From Pseudobutyrivibrio sp. UBA3626 (GTDB lineage Bacteria > Bacillota > Clostridia > Lachnospirales > Lachnospiraceae): DNA of 64,000 nucleotides. The notes beneath the pieces were generated by a model. It saw only the letters and a program-made list of their open reading frames with translations, did no database searches and was not told where the DNA came from. Position 1 is the stretch's first letter. The number at the start of each line of letters is the position of its first letter. The DNA lies in the NCBI GenBank assembly GCA_002373675.1, contig DFLF01000017.1:62001-126000 (forward strand). Reading direction: 5' to 3'. The position numbers and the translations under genes are program-made. Below are positions 33,411-42,946 of this stretch, in pieces.

Positions 33411-33419
33411 TGGTATAAT
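33411..33419 (+). promoter_or_regulatory. Extended -10 promoter of lipoprotein 3
   Basis: TGGTATAAT (TGn plus TATAAT) lies 73 bp upstream of the plus-strand lipoprotein gene, just beyond the point where the pseudogene homology ends. No good -35 is seen. Confidence 0.5.
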
Positions 33420-33491
33420 GTAAGTATAGTAGATAGTTTAGGAGACGAATAGTCATTCCGACATAGTACCTTAAGAAGGGGGAAAAAGAAT

Positions 33492-34172
33492 ATGAGAAAA
33501 ATGAGATTTTTGGCAATTATTGCCATGATAGTAGCAGTAATGTTAGTATTTGCAGGTTGTGGATGTCAGGATAAAACTGGTAATGACCAAAACAATAACA
33601 CTACAAACCAGAATACTAGCTCAAACACAGGCAAATCTGATGATTCGAAATCTGACACCAAAACATCTAATTCAGATTTTGAGCCGACTATTTCGCTCGA
33701 ACAGAGGAAGTCTGTTAAGGCAGAAGATTTTATCAATGGTAAGAACTTCGACCTTGATGGATACGCTAAGGCGCTTGGATATACTAAGCTTGATGATCCG
33801 AACGGTGCAACTGTGTACGCTATTAAGAGAGATAATGCAAAATGCTTTTTCACTTTTGCTGGTGGTGAAATCATCGCATGGTTCGATTTCGGAGACGGAT
33901 ATACTTATCAGGTAGACCCAGCGTTAATAGGTAAAGAGTCTAATGGATATCTTATAAACACTGGCGCTAAAGAAGGCCAACAGGTAGCAGACACACCTGG
34001 TTTTGATGATATTACAAAAGTTTTATCATATCTTTCTACAGAAGATATAGAATTAAATAATTTACCTGTTTTTCGAATCGTTTATAAAATTAGCGGATCA
34101 CCGAAATACTACCCTAATGGTATAATCCAAGAAGTAGAAGGCGAAGTTGTTGAAAAAATAACTAGAAAATAA
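33492..34172 (+). CDS. Paralogous surface lipoprotein 3 (opposite strand)
   Basis: 226 aa with lipobox FAGC and a Asn/Thr/Ser-rich tether, then DFEPTISLEQRKSVKAEDFI as in the two paralogs. The distal half is diverged (GGEIIAWFDFGDGYTYQ is shared in pattern). It is the only plus-strand gene between the two T4SS operons and has its own promoter and terminator, so it is expressed independently of transfer. A constitutive surface lipoprotein fits entry exclusion, but that is inference. Confidence 0.75.
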   Translation: MRKMRFLAIIAMIVAVMLVFAGCGCQDKTGNDQNNNTTNQNTSSNTGKSDDSKSDTKTSNSDFEPTISLEQRKSVKAEDFINGKNFDLDGYAKALGYTKLDDPNGATVYAIKRDNAKCFFTFAGGEIIAWFDFGDGYTYQVDPALIGKESNGYLINTGAKEGQQVADTPGFDDITKVLSYLSTEDIELNNLPVFRIVYKISGSPKYYPNGIIQEVEGEVVEKITRK

Positions 34173-34183
34173 TTTCTCATATA

Positions 34184-34210
34184 AACCGCTCTAATATAGG
34201 GCGGTTTTTT
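34184..34210 (+). terminator. Intrinsic terminator after lipoprotein 3
   Basis: AACCGC-N11-GCGGTT with additional CT/GG pairing is followed by six Ts on the plus strand, 12 bp after the stop codon. Confidence 0.85.
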
Positions 34211-34224
34211 CTTGTTCAAAAAGC

Positions 34225-36534
34225 CTATATTTCCTTCACCACTCTCACTATCTCTTCCGTGCTAGAGTCTATACCAAACATACGCTTGATGTCTTCGAAT
34301 GAGAAGCCTTTGTTGATTAGTGGGATTAGTTCGTTCATTTGAGATGTGCTAAAGCCCAAATGGATTAGACTTTGAGCTATGCTTATTCTATCCGCTTTAT
34401 CTACGTCAGATAGTCCGTCAGTCTTTAACATACTAAAGTCAAAGTTTAGGCTCTTCTTTTCAAGGTATCCCCTATAATTACTCTTTAACGCTTTCTTTCT
34501 TATGTCTGATATTGGGAATTGTGATACTTCCTGCTTTGATTCCGTTGCCATATCAAAATATTCTAGGTCTTCCATTGTTAACGTTACAATCTGTCCGCCG
34601 TTCTCTTTATGCCTCTTTGCATACTCTCTTGCATGCTTTCCGACTAGGACAAACTCATCCATTTCGGCTTCTATCTTCTTTCTCTTCTCTACCCTCTTCA
34701 TTGGGTTATATGGTTCACTCTTCCTACATAGTAACTTAACAAAGTCAGTGTTCTCCATACGACACTTTGTCTGGAACAATGGATCTGCGCCCTTTACAAC
34801 TATCGCACACTCGCCATCCTTCTTCATTGCAAAGATGTCCTCAGCAGATAGTAACGGCTTCTGTAACACATCCTCTGAACGAGATGAAGAGCCCTTATAG
34901 TCTTTAGAATCCGTATCACTTGCTTTATGTATTGTCATAGTTCCAAAGTGCTTAGACAAATACTCACACGAGTCCATATCCGGAGCGCCTAAGATATCTA
35001 TTATGCTACAGTTACCTATCAAGTCCTTATCCATGTCATATTTAGGAAATTTCCTCTTTAACTGGATTAGATTTTGTAGAATTATTACCGCTGACATATT
35101 TCGTGACCTCATGGTGCTTAATTTTTCGACAAAACTGTCAGGCAGGGTTACGTTCGCAAATTCATCCATGAGGAAAGTCAAATGTTCCGGCAAAGTTTCA
35201 TTAAGCGAAGTATCTACAGAAGTTAAATGATATAGTTCATCAAAGAAGAGAGAATACACCATGCTCGGAATCCAGTCGTAATATCTCTTATCCTCGCTTG
35301 TTACTATATAAAGTATCCTTTTCCCTGTAGTTGAATCATCATTCATCTTGCCATAACAGAAGCTATCAGCTATATGTATCTCGTCCTCTGACAAAAGGTC
35401 TATGACACACTTAAGCCTCATGTATCTACAATGTGCATCCAAGCTTGCTACAATACTACTCGTTGTCTCTGCTGCACCGTTATAGAACTTCTCTACATTC
35501 GTATATCCAGGGAAGTTATCTTCATGTCCGGCATCCTTCCACGCTTTATTGGCATCTTCCATTATCGATAAAATACCACCTTCTCTATTGTCTATGCTTC
35601 CGTCATTCTTAGTATAGACACACGTTGAATCAAGTAGTTCTACAAATCTCTTCCAGTTCCTGTTCTCAGGCTTCTCATAGTAATGCATCAAGTAAACTAT
35701 ACTTATCAGAAGAACCTCAGCTGATTGCTCGAAGAACTGGTCTGTGTTACTGCTTTCTTCTGCAGGTGTAGTTGACTTCATAAGAATAGATACAATGCTC
35801 ATAATGTCAGATTCATTTCTAATATACGAAAATGGATTAAACCTTATACTACTTGGCATGGCATCTTCCGATTCTACATTCATTACCATTACTTCATATC
35901 CGTTATCTTCAAAGTACTGCCCTGTCTGCTTATACAATTCTCCCTTAGGATCTGTTACTACAAAGTTACCGCATAGGTTTGAAAGTAGCGGTCTAGCCAA
36001 CCTAAAACTTTTACCCGATCCCGGAGGTCCTACTACAAGCATGTTTAAGTTAGATGTTTTCTCGTTATTTATTGAAAGATATACGTCCTCTGCCAACCAG
36101 TAATTGGCCTTATTTACTCTAAGCGGATGCGAAAGCTCTACATCTCCGGTGTTAACCTCTATTATGTTTTCTTCATCGTGGTTTGCATATTCCCTTGTAA
36201 ATTCCTTTGCTTCTCCCCACTCCGCTTGACCATACTCCTGTCCTGCAAACGGATGCTGTATCTTTGTCATAATTAAAATAAATACCAATGAATAGCCTAT
36301 CCATAATACTAATGAGAAGATAGCTGTATACTTATTGAAGCCCACTAGGAAATGATGCTCTTGTATTACAAACTGATTGAAGTTATTTAGAAACTCCTTA
36401 AGATTGCTATTAGGCAAATAGGATGCCCCTAAGAGACATCCTATATATAGCATTATGACGCATCCAATAACGTATATAATTACTGTTTGCTTTGGCGTTC
36501 TTTCTTGCTTCTTTACCGTTCTTACTCTACTCAT
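34225..36534 (-). CDS. VirD4/TraG-type coupling protein
   Basis: 769 aa. Two N-terminal TM helices (about 15-35 and 65-90), then a FtsK/VirD4-type ATPase: Walker A VVGPPGSGKSFRLARPLL, DPKGELYKQTG, Walker B TFLMDEFANV, and the conserved MSAVIILQNLIQLKRKFPKY. It delivers the relaxase-DNA complex to the T4SS and energises transfer. It is the last gene of the operon starting at 42,739. The C-terminal 150 residues are charged and may bind substrate. AAGGTG precedes its start. Confidence 0.93.
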   Translation of the reverse strand: MSRVRTVKKQERTPKQTVIIYVIGCVIMLYIGCLLGASYLPNSNLKEFLNNFNQFVIQEHHFLVGFNKYTAIFSLVLWIGYSLVFILIMTKIQHPFAGQEYGQAEWGEAKEFTREYANHDEENIIEVNTGDVELSHPLRVNKANYWLAEDVYLSINNEKTSNLNMLVVGPPGSGKSFRLARPLLSNLCGNFVVTDPKGELYKQTGQYFEDNGYEVMVMNVESEDAMPSSIRFNPFSYIRNESDIMSIVSILMKSTTPAEESSNTDQFFEQSAEVLLISIVYLMHYYEKPENRNWKRFVELLDSTCVYTKNDGSIDNREGGILSIMEDANKAWKDAGHEDNFPGYTNVEKFYNGAAETTSSIVASLDAHCRYMRLKCVIDLLSEDEIHIADSFCYGKMNDDSTTGKRILYIVTSEDKRYYDWIPSMVYSLFFDELYHLTSVDTSLNETLPEHLTFLMDEFANVTLPDSFVEKLSTMRSRNMSAVIILQNLIQLKRKFPKYDMDKDLIGNCSIIDILGAPDMDSCEYLSKHFGTMTIHKASDTDSKDYKGSSSRSEDVLQKPLLSAEDIFAMKKDGECAIVVKGADPLFQTKCRMENTDFVKLLCRKSEPYNPMKRVEKRKKIEAEMDEFVLVGKHAREYAKRHKENGGQIVTLTMEDLEYFDMATESKQEVSQFPISDIRKKALKSNYRGYLEKKSLNFDFSMLKTDGLSDVDKADRISIAQSLIHLGFSTSQMNELIPLINKGFSFEDIKRMFGIDSSTEEIVRVVKEI

Positions 36535-36538
36535 ACAA

Positions 36539-37957
36539 TCACCTTACCTTTGCTTTTGTCTTGGTCTTACTATCAGTCTTATCAGTAAAGTTAGAAAGAA
36601 CTTCATTTCCTGTTACCTTTTCCTTGTTCTCGCCGTTTATAAGGTTATATTCCTTATCCTTAGAAATAGTTACTTGCGCTTCGTCATCATCGGTAAACGT
36701 TACATTGGCACCTTGAAGTAAGCCATCATCTACCTCTACCACAAGGCTATTCTCGTCATTAAGCATTACCTTATCCATTGATACAATAAAGGTTCGCTCT
36801 CTTGACTTATCATAGGCTTTCCTAGTCTTCTCATTCTCGACTTCCTTCTCAATAAACTCCTTCGCTTCTTCACTGCTAAACCCAAGATTCTTACTTTCTG
36901 CCTCTTGGGTTCCATAAAAATTTAGTCCACCTAAGTATGCCATGTAATGATTCCTATCTCTTAATGCAACAGTAGGCTCATCAGCAGATACACCAGCATC
37001 TGATAACAGATTAGGTAAGCTTTTCTCAAACTCTTTACTTGTCATGTCCTTGTCTGTAAATTCTGTCGGAGTCTGAGGGTTATTGGGATCTACCACCCTG
37101 TAATCTGAATACACTATACCGTTCTCGTCTTCATTAAATGTTCTCTGAATTGAATAGACGTTATCATCTACAACCTGCGTATAATAGATTTCCTTAGACT
37201 CAGGTACTAAGTTCTTATCCCTTATAGGCATCATACATTCCTTTGGCTCTAAGTCCTTTAAAATACCCTGCTCTTCCATATCCTCTAATGCAATGTCAGG
37301 ATTATCAGAAAAGTTAGTGTCCTCGCCTTGCTTTAAGTATTCCACAAAGTCTATTACATTATTCTTTTCCATCTTATCCTTTGATTCACTAAGCAAGTCT
37401 TCGTTCTGCTTCATCGCTTCCTTTACATTTTCAATCTGGACTTCTAACTTCTCTCTCTTGTCATTATCAGTCTCGTTTACAAGTTCTGTTTCAAGCTCAG
37501 ATAAAAGTTCTGAATAACTCTTATTCTTACTTTCTTGGCTCTCAATACGCTTATTCATTACCGACTTTATATGCTCTTCATGTATAGCCATGTCCTGTGA
37601 TAAAATGCCTACAGGTACATAGTCATCATTAGGATTAAAGTCCGGCAAGATGGTATAGTGTAACCCATTCTGATTACAGTAATGTTCAAACATAGTTACA
37701 GGCTCATCTTCATTTGGAAATTCCATCTTCTCTTCTAGCATCTCAATAGGAAATTCAAGAACGATTGGATTTCCTTCTGAAAGTTCTTGCAGTCTATTCC
37801 AAGTGCATGCACCCGGTCTTTCTTGGTATTTCTTATGTATAAACTCACCCAAAGCCTTTATAGCCTTTGCAAAATAAGAAATAACCTTTGTCGTTCCCTT
37901 CAGTACGTAATATGTACCCTTGTATTCCATTTGTACTACTTGACTAATATCATCCAT
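36539..37957 (-). CDS. PcfB/DUF3801-like accessory protein
   Basis: 472 aa. Residues about 1-125 match the DUF3801 (PcfB) pattern: KGTTKVISYFAKAIKALGEF, LEFPIEMLEEK, HYCNQNGLHYTILPD and a final helix with EHIKSVM. PcfB proteins bind the coupling protein and dock the relaxosome, and the gene is directly upstream of virD4 (4-bp gap). The remaining 345 residues are acidic, helical and longer than usual for PcfB, with a repeated SKDKEYN-like beta segment at the end. GGAGG precedes the ATG. Confidence 0.7.
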   Translation of the reverse strand: MDDISQVVQMEYKGTYYVLKGTTKVISYFAKAIKALGEFIHKKYQERPGACTWNRLQELSEGNPIVLEFPIEMLEEKMEFPNEDEPVTMFEHYCNQNGLHYTILPDFNPNDDYVPVGILSQDMAIHEEHIKSVMNKRIESQESKNKSYSELLSELETELVNETDNDKREKLEVQIENVKEAMKQNEDLLSESKDKMEKNNVIDFVEYLKQGEDTNFSDNPDIALEDMEEQGILKDLEPKECMMPIRDKNLVPESKEIYYTQVVDDNVYSIQRTFNEDENGIVYSDYRVVDPNNPQTPTEFTDKDMTSKEFEKSLPNLLSDAGVSADEPTVALRDRNHYMAYLGGLNFYGTQEAESKNLGFSSEEAKEFIEKEVENEKTRKAYDKSRERTFIVSMDKVMLNDENSLVVEVDDGLLQGANVTFTDDDEAQVTISKDKEYNLINGENKEKVTGNEVLSNFTDKTDSKTKTKAKVR

Positions 37958-37971
37958 AATATTCTTCCTCC

Positions 37972-39162
37972 TTAATCTAATCCGTGCGCTGCAAGTACAG
38001 CGTTCTTCGTTCTTAACGGCTGATATACCACTCCATACTTAGTATTTAGAGCCTCAACCGCATATCCATTCCCAATGTATATGGCTACATGGTAAATGTT
38101 CATATAATAGTTCTCTCCATCCCTTGCATAGAAGATTAAATCCCCCGGTGCAAGACTAAAGTTCTCAGCATTCGTCGGTATGGCTTTCCCCTCGTCCACA
38201 AAGTACTTTGCTATCTGATCTGCTGTTGGTGGATATCCACCCCCTCTTGATGTATCAATACCCGCATACAGATATACATAGTACGCTAAGCTACTACAGT
38301 CATATGCCCTTCCACTCGTTCTTAGTGGTTGCGAGTACGCCATTCCAACCTTATCAAGCGCAAAGCTTACAGCTTTATTCTGGCTCTCTGTCATAAATAG
38401 GTTCCCTTTAATCTCGTTTATCTCATCAACCGATAAGCCTTGCTTCATTCTTCCATTTGCCTGATACCCTTCAAGGAATCCCTCTAAACCATTTGCGCCG
38501 GCTTTACTGCTGTTTGTTGCAATCGCAATGATAAATACAACAATGAATGTAACTAATAATGCGATAGATACCACTGCTATTAGAATAGGCGTTATATACG
38601 CTATTAGTGCTCTAAACAATATCTTTAAGTACGTGAGCGGGTTTATAAGAGTTGTAAACAAACCTACCGCTCCTTTATTTCCGTCATCCATTGCATTGCC
38701 CGTTATCTTCTCGCCTTGAAAGTCTTCTCTGACCTTGCCTTTTAAGTCTATAACAGTAGATACTGATTTCTTTGCAGCCCTCTTCTTAGTATCTTCAGTT
38801 CTTCTTGTGTCCACTGTGTTTTCGCTACTCTCTGTTTGGCTTTTACTGTCAACAAATTTAGACTTCTTATCAGCTTTCTTGTTTTGCTGTGGCTCCTCTT
38901 TCTTCTGTGTGTTATCACTTTGTCTATCTTCCTTTCGCGTAAGCCCGGTCTCTCTTTGTTTCTTATCTTTCCTATCAAAGTACTCTCGAAGCTTTTTCTT
39001 TTCTTTCCTACTGGGCTTACGCTTAGGTTTATATTTGGCTTTTGTCATCTTTATCTGCTTCTCTTTACTCTCTTTAAGCTCTTCCTCACTAACAAAACCC
39101 TTGTCCTTCTCTATGAACTTATCACTGTGTTTGAAATTGTTACTCTTATCCTTAAACTTCAT
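37972..39162 (-). CDS. NlpC/P60 peptidoglycan hydrolase of the T4SS
   Basis: 396 aa from the ATG at 39,162. A Lys/Arg-rich cytoplasmic region of about 160 residues and one TM helix (about 200-225) precede a C-terminal NlpC/P60 endopeptidase domain with catalytic Cys in YDCSSLAYYVYL and His in YHVAIYIGNG. It would open the cell wall for the transfer apparatus, as VirB1-like proteins do. Lacking a lysozyme-like domain, it is single-headed, unlike many Gram-positive T4SS hydrolases. Its start overlaps the virB4 stop. Confidence 0.88.
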   Translation of the reverse strand: MKFKDKSNNFKHSDKFIEKDKGFVSEEELKESKEKQIKMTKAKYKPKRKPSRKEKKKLREYFDRKDKKQRETGLTRKEDRQSDNTQKKEEPQQNKKADKKSKFVDSKSQTESSENTVDTRRTEDTKKRAAKKSVSTVIDLKGKVREDFQGEKITGNAMDDGNKGAVGLFTTLINPLTYLKILFRALIAYITPILIAVVSIALLVTFIVVFIIAIATNSSKAGANGLEGFLEGYQANGRMKQGLSVDEINEIKGNLFMTESQNKAVSFALDKVGMAYSQPLRTSGRAYDCSSLAYYVYLYAGIDTSRGGGYPPTADQIAKYFVDEGKAIPTNAENFSLAPGDLIFYARDGENYYMNIYHVAIYIGNGYAVEALNTKYGVVYQPLRTKNAVLAAHGLD

Positions 39163-41644
39163 TTTGACCACCATCCGTATTTATAATGGAATAGATGTAA
39201 TTATCCTTATCCATCCTTATATCAAAAGGTACTGTCACCGTTCCAAAACGTATAAGTCCACAGCCTTGCTCTGAGTTATCTACGTAATTAAACATAGCCT
39301 TGGATATGTTGGGCATAAACTCTATTAGCTTTTCCTTATCTAGACTTGATTGAGATAACAAAGCAAAGAACTCAGTATTAGATAGAATCGCTTGAAGCTT
39401 ACTTGATGTATCATTGTTTAATAGGTCAGTCATGTTCTGAGTTATACCCATAAGTATTCCCTGAAGCTTTCTTATCTCTTTCCATAGCTTTAGTACAAAG
39501 TTTGCTACTTGCTCTACACCTAAAAGCTCATGAAATTCATCTATGTACAGATGCGTCCATATTCCTCTGTTTGCATTACTCTTTATCCTATCCTTTACCG
39601 TCTCCATCATGATTAGCATTGCACTTATTCGTAGATTCTCTTTAAGACAAGATAAGTCAAATACAATGTATCTATTGTCTAAGTCCACGTTTGTTCTATG
39701 GTTGAACAGATTGAGTGAACCGTTTACAAAGATGTCCATTGCTGATGCAAGATGCACAGATTCCTTTGTTCCCTCATCCATTAATCCTTGATATACATCT
39801 TGGAGTGTTGGTGAATACGCTTTTATCTGTTCTTCATTGCTTAGGTTAGAGTCTACGATGATGTTCTCAGACTTGGCTTTTAGATACTCTGGTACTTCAA
39901 AGTCGCTTTTCTCATCTACTTCGCCATTCAGCCTCTTCCTTAAGCTATAATTGGCCGAGTAAGCCTTTTCTACAACAGAATCTATAAGCCCTTGCTCTAC
40001 AGTTGTAAGCTCTCTCTTAATACAGATACTTAGTAGCGTTAAGATAAAGTCAGCCTTATCACTTATAATGTCCCTTAAGTCCGTTAGATTGGCACCCAAG
40101 AAGTCTACATCCATTGGATTTAAATATATGTCTTTTCCGGTGTCAAAGCTTATTACTTCGCCATTTAACGCACCTGCCATGTCCTTATACTCTCCCATTG
40201 GATCTACCACCATGATCTGGTCTATATTGGAAGTTATATATGCAGATATCATCTCTGTCTTTGCAAATGCTGATTTACCGCTACCGGATTGTCCAAGAAT
40301 TAGTCCGTTATGGTTCTTTAGGTTCTTCTTATTTGCTCTTATAACGTTTTGACTTATCTGATTTATCCCGTAATATATACCGTCCTTATCATTAAGCTCT
40401 TCTGTCTTAAACGGCATTAGCATTGAAAGACAACTGCTTGATAGGTTTGTTACCTTCTTAAACTCTTGTATTCCCAGTGGAAGTACGCTATTAATGCCTT
40501 CCTTTTGCCTTGAAAATGCAACCTTCAGCTCTACTGACTTTAGCGTTGCTTGGTTTATTAGCTTTTCTTCTGTCTCTGCTAACGTATCTAAGTCATTACA
40601 TAGAATAAGTATCATTACAGTCGTGTTAAAGTAATGCTCGTCCTCTGAGTCAATCTCTCGCATGAACTTATCCATCTTCTCTTTCTCATTTAAAAGCTTT
40701 GATGAAGCATCAGATAGAAAGTCGTTCTTATCTCTGTTCCTCTTCTTCTCACTCTCGATCTTCATACCAAGGCTCATATACTTTCTTGATACTTCCATCT
40801 TGAAATCTGATATATCAAGTAGCTCATTATTGATACTTAGATAACTCGTACAGTTAAGCTTTGTTAAACACGATACAATGTCAGATTCTAAAAGATTCGG
40901 AAAGCAATCTACATAAAACACCTTTCCGACTGTGTTTCCCATCTCAAAGTACTCATTATGAAATGTCATATCACTTGGTGCTATTACATCTAAGATTGAC
41001 CTTACGTTTTCTAACTCTTTTCTTGTATCCACCTTATATCTTGCTTTAATCTCCGGATGCGTGAAGTTGAATAGTAACTGTAGTCTTTCATTGATAGATA
41101 CAGGACTTATCTTTACACCCTTACTGCCATTTGCTCCCATGCCGATAAATGCAGCCTTAATTGCTCCTTCCATTGAAAGATATTGGCTCTTCGCATCAGA
41201 CATATTTGAAGCATTTATAGTTAGCGTTAGATATATCCTTTGTACTAATCCTTGCTTAGCACTGGTAACCTTTTCACTTATTACTTGATTTAAAGATGTT
41301 ACAAGCTTCTCTGTATCTTTATCCTTAGTATCGTATTTAAGAGACTCAGTAAACTTCTCCTCATCTACATACTCATTAGCAATAGTTATCTGAAACCTAC
41401 ATGGGATAGTCTTTAGTACTTTCTCATACTCAACTATCATTTCTCTCTTCTCTTCCGATGTCTTTCCTTCAAAGTTAGAATCAGATACCAGATACATCTT
41501 TGAGTATCGCTTCTCTGTTAGCTTAAAGATTCCACTATCATCTATGCCATTTACTGATAAAAGCTCCGTTGTTGACTGAAGCTCAATAAATAAAGGTATG
41601 TCTTTTATCTTTGTCTTTTCATATCCTGATTTAATCGCTTTCAT
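39152..41644 (-). CDS. VirB4-type T4SS ATPase
   Basis: 830 aa from the ATG at 41,644 (GGGGG 6 nt upstream); a GTG two codons earlier is less likely. The N-terminal half is the VirB4/CagE region. The C-terminal ATPase has Walker A LGQSGSGKSAFAKTEM, IMVVDPMGEYKDMAGAL, Walker B THLYIDEFHELLG and GILMGITQNMTDLL. VirB4 energises T4SS assembly and DNA translocation. It is preceded by a gene resembling its own N-terminal half and followed by the cell-wall hydrolase. Confidence 0.93.
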   Translation of the reverse strand: MKAIKSGYEKTKIKDIPLFIELQSTTELLSVNGIDDSGIFKLTEKRYSKMYLVSDSNFEGKTSEEKREMIVEYEKVLKTIPCRFQITIANEYVDEEKFTESLKYDTKDKDTEKLVTSLNQVISEKVTSAKQGLVQRIYLTLTINASNMSDAKSQYLSMEGAIKAAFIGMGANGSKGVKISPVSINERLQLLFNFTHPEIKARYKVDTRKELENVRSILDVIAPSDMTFHNEYFEMGNTVGKVFYVDCFPNLLESDIVSCLTKLNCTSYLSINNELLDISDFKMEVSRKYMSLGMKIESEKKRNRDKNDFLSDASSKLLNEKEKMDKFMREIDSEDEHYFNTTVMILILCNDLDTLAETEEKLINQATLKSVELKVAFSRQKEGINSVLPLGIQEFKKVTNLSSSCLSMLMPFKTEELNDKDGIYYGINQISQNVIRANKKNLKNHNGLILGQSGSGKSAFAKTEMISAYITSNIDQIMVVDPMGEYKDMAGALNGEVISFDTGKDIYLNPMDVDFLGANLTDLRDIISDKADFILTLLSICIKRELTTVEQGLIDSVVEKAYSANYSLRKRLNGEVDEKSDFEVPEYLKAKSENIIVDSNLSNEEQIKAYSPTLQDVYQGLMDEGTKESVHLASAMDIFVNGSLNLFNHRTNVDLDNRYIVFDLSCLKENLRISAMLIMMETVKDRIKSNANRGIWTHLYIDEFHELLGVEQVANFVLKLWKEIRKLQGILMGITQNMTDLLNNDTSSKLQAILSNTEFFALLSQSSLDKEKLIEFMPNISKAMFNYVDNSEQGCGLIRFGTVTVPFDIRMDKDNYIYSIINTDGGQNEV

Positions 41645-41653
41645 ACACACCCC

Positions 41654-42514
41654 CTACATAAATGCTCTTAGCGTACTGTCGCTTAGTACAACGTTACTTT
41701 CTTTACCGATAAGACCTAGACTTGTCATGTAACGATAACTTTCTTTGTCGCCCTTCTTACCACTGCAAGCTATAAAGCCCTCTTCTGTTAACCTGTCAAT
41801 AACCGTCTTACTTGCTATATCAAGTGTTTCTTCATCGAGCGAAAATAGCATTAGGCTTATTCGACCAAAGACATAGTCATCCAAAATGCTTATATCTCTC
41901 CCATTTATGTCCTTAAGCTGTCTCTTTATGCTTTCCTTGTCTTCTCCACCTATAGCTTCCTTCTCAACCGCTAAAATGTACGGAAGTTCCATCTTCTTTA
42001 ACAAATTTAATACCTTGCTCTGACAACCACTTGGATATACATCCAGCCTTATCTCTACAAAGTTACAATTTGCTTCCACACTTTCATCCTTTTCCAAATA
42101 ATTAACAAGGTCTAATTTCTTTCTTATGAAGTTGATATAAGAAAAGCTATAATCCTTATCTCTTATGTCTAGAATCCTATTCATAACATCATCAAAGCCC
42201 ATAGGCTCTAAGCTGTGCTTAGACTCAAATGCTTCAAACATTTCTTTTGCTTCAACATACCCCAGAGCATAAATGGTTAAGGTTAAATAGTTTAGATATG
42301 TTCCGCCTTCCGCTGAAATGTAAAAGAACTTATAGTTCATGTTTTCATCTGATTCCTCAAACAGAGACAACTTGTCTTTTCTTGTTATCTTATAGACCTT
42401 TACAAATCTGTTCCCCAAAAAGGCAAGAAGCCCAGAAGCTTCAAAGGATAATAACTCCATTGAAGCCTCAGTCTTCTTATTCGCCTTTTGGAGAGTACCC
42501 TTTTCTCTTAGCAT
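41654..42514 (-). CDS. T4SS-associated protein resembling the VirB4 N-terminal region
   Basis: 286 aa, soluble, no Walker motif. Segments such as YALGYVEAKEMFEAFESKHS, EIRLDVYPSGCQSKVLNLLK and LTEEGFIACSGKKGDKESYR resemble the mixed alpha/beta N-terminal domain of VirB4/CagE proteins. It sits immediately upstream of virB4 with a 9-bp gap. It may be a split-off or duplicated VirB4 domain that replaces a docking partner. This assignment is tentative. Confidence 0.45.
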   Translation of the reverse strand: MLREKGTLQKANKKTEASMELLSFEASGLLAFLGNRFVKVYKITRKDKLSLFEESDENMNYKFFYISAEGGTYLNYLTLTIYALGYVEAKEMFEAFESKHSLEPMGFDDVMNRILDIRDKDYSFSYINFIRKKLDLVNYLEKDESVEANCNFVEIRLDVYPSGCQSKVLNLLKKMELPYILAVEKEAIGGEDKESIKRQLKDINGRDISILDDYVFGRISLMLFSLDEETLDIASKTVIDRLTEEGFIACSGKKGDKESYRYMTSLGLIGKESNVVLSDSTLRAFM

Positions 42515-42523
42515 AATTCCCTC

Positions 42524-42739
42524 CTACTTGGCATCAAACCAGCTGTTTACTAGCGTCGAAATCTTATTCTCAAAGCTTGGCAAGAATGTCTTTGTACCAA
42601 AGAGATACAAAAGACCTGCTATTCCTGCAGCGACTGCTATGATTATGAATATGATTACGATTTGGTCTACTGCATCTTTCCTAGTAAATGCATTTCTTAC
42701 TCTGAAAGCTACAGTTTCAAGTGCACTCTTTATCCTCAT
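42524..42739 (-). CDS. DUF6133-like single-TM small protein, possible pilin
   Basis: 71 aa. A basic N-terminus, one hydrophobic helix (about 27-46) and the end FGTKTFLPSFENKISTLVNSW match the shape and C-terminal pattern of DUF6133 proteins that precede virB4 in clostridial elements. It could be a pilin-like subunit. First gene of the virB4-virD4 operon; AAAGGAG precedes the start, and transfer box B lies 55 bp upstream. Confidence 0.55.
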   Translation of the reverse strand: MRIKSALETVAFRVRNAFTRKDAVDQIVIIFIIIAVAAGIAGLLYLFGTKTFLPSFENKISTLVNSWFDAK

Positions 42740-42793
42740 AACGCGCTTTCTCCTTTCTTCTAGATTTGTAAGCTATATTTGTCTTACACCTAT

Positions 42794-42822
42794 GGAATGT
42801 CACAAGTTGAGCTAATCCCTTT
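42794..42822 (-). promoter_or_regulatory. Transfer promoter box, copy B
   Basis: Minus strand AAAGGG-N17-CATTCC before the operon DUF6133-like, VirB4-N-like, VirB4, NlpC, PcfB-like, VirD4. The flanks match copy A, including CATAGGTGTAAGACAAAT downstream. Confidence 0.75.
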
Positions 42823-42838
42823 AAAAAAATGCAAAAAA

Positions 42839-42867
42839 TAAGACTCGATTCTTAAATCAAGTCTTAT
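42839..42867 (-). terminator. Terminator upstream of transfer box B
   Basis: TAAGACTTGATTT and AATCGAGTCTTA pair around a short loop on the minus strand, followed by an AT-rich tract with six Ts. Confidence 0.65.
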
Positions 42868-42892
42868 CTCATACGTTATTTAGTTTTTAGGT

Positions 42893-42936
42893 GTACCATT
42901 CCCATCCCCTACCCCCTTGCCCATCTCCCAAGGGGG
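42893..42936 (-). other. G-tract element, copy 3
   Basis: On the minus strand GGGAG-AT-GGGCAA-GGGGG-TA-GGGG-AT-GGG ends GAATGGTAC: five G-tracts with short loops. It differs from copies 1 and 2 in many bases but keeps the G-runs and the GGGCA and GAATGGTAC blocks. Confidence 0.6.
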
Positions 42937-42946
42937 ACACAATTCT

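Noticed and set aside
38735..39274. Hydrophobic plus-strand open frames opposite the NlpC/P60 gene
   Set aside because: They are antisense to Lys/Arg-rich codons, which always give Phe/Leu/Ser-rich shadow proteins.
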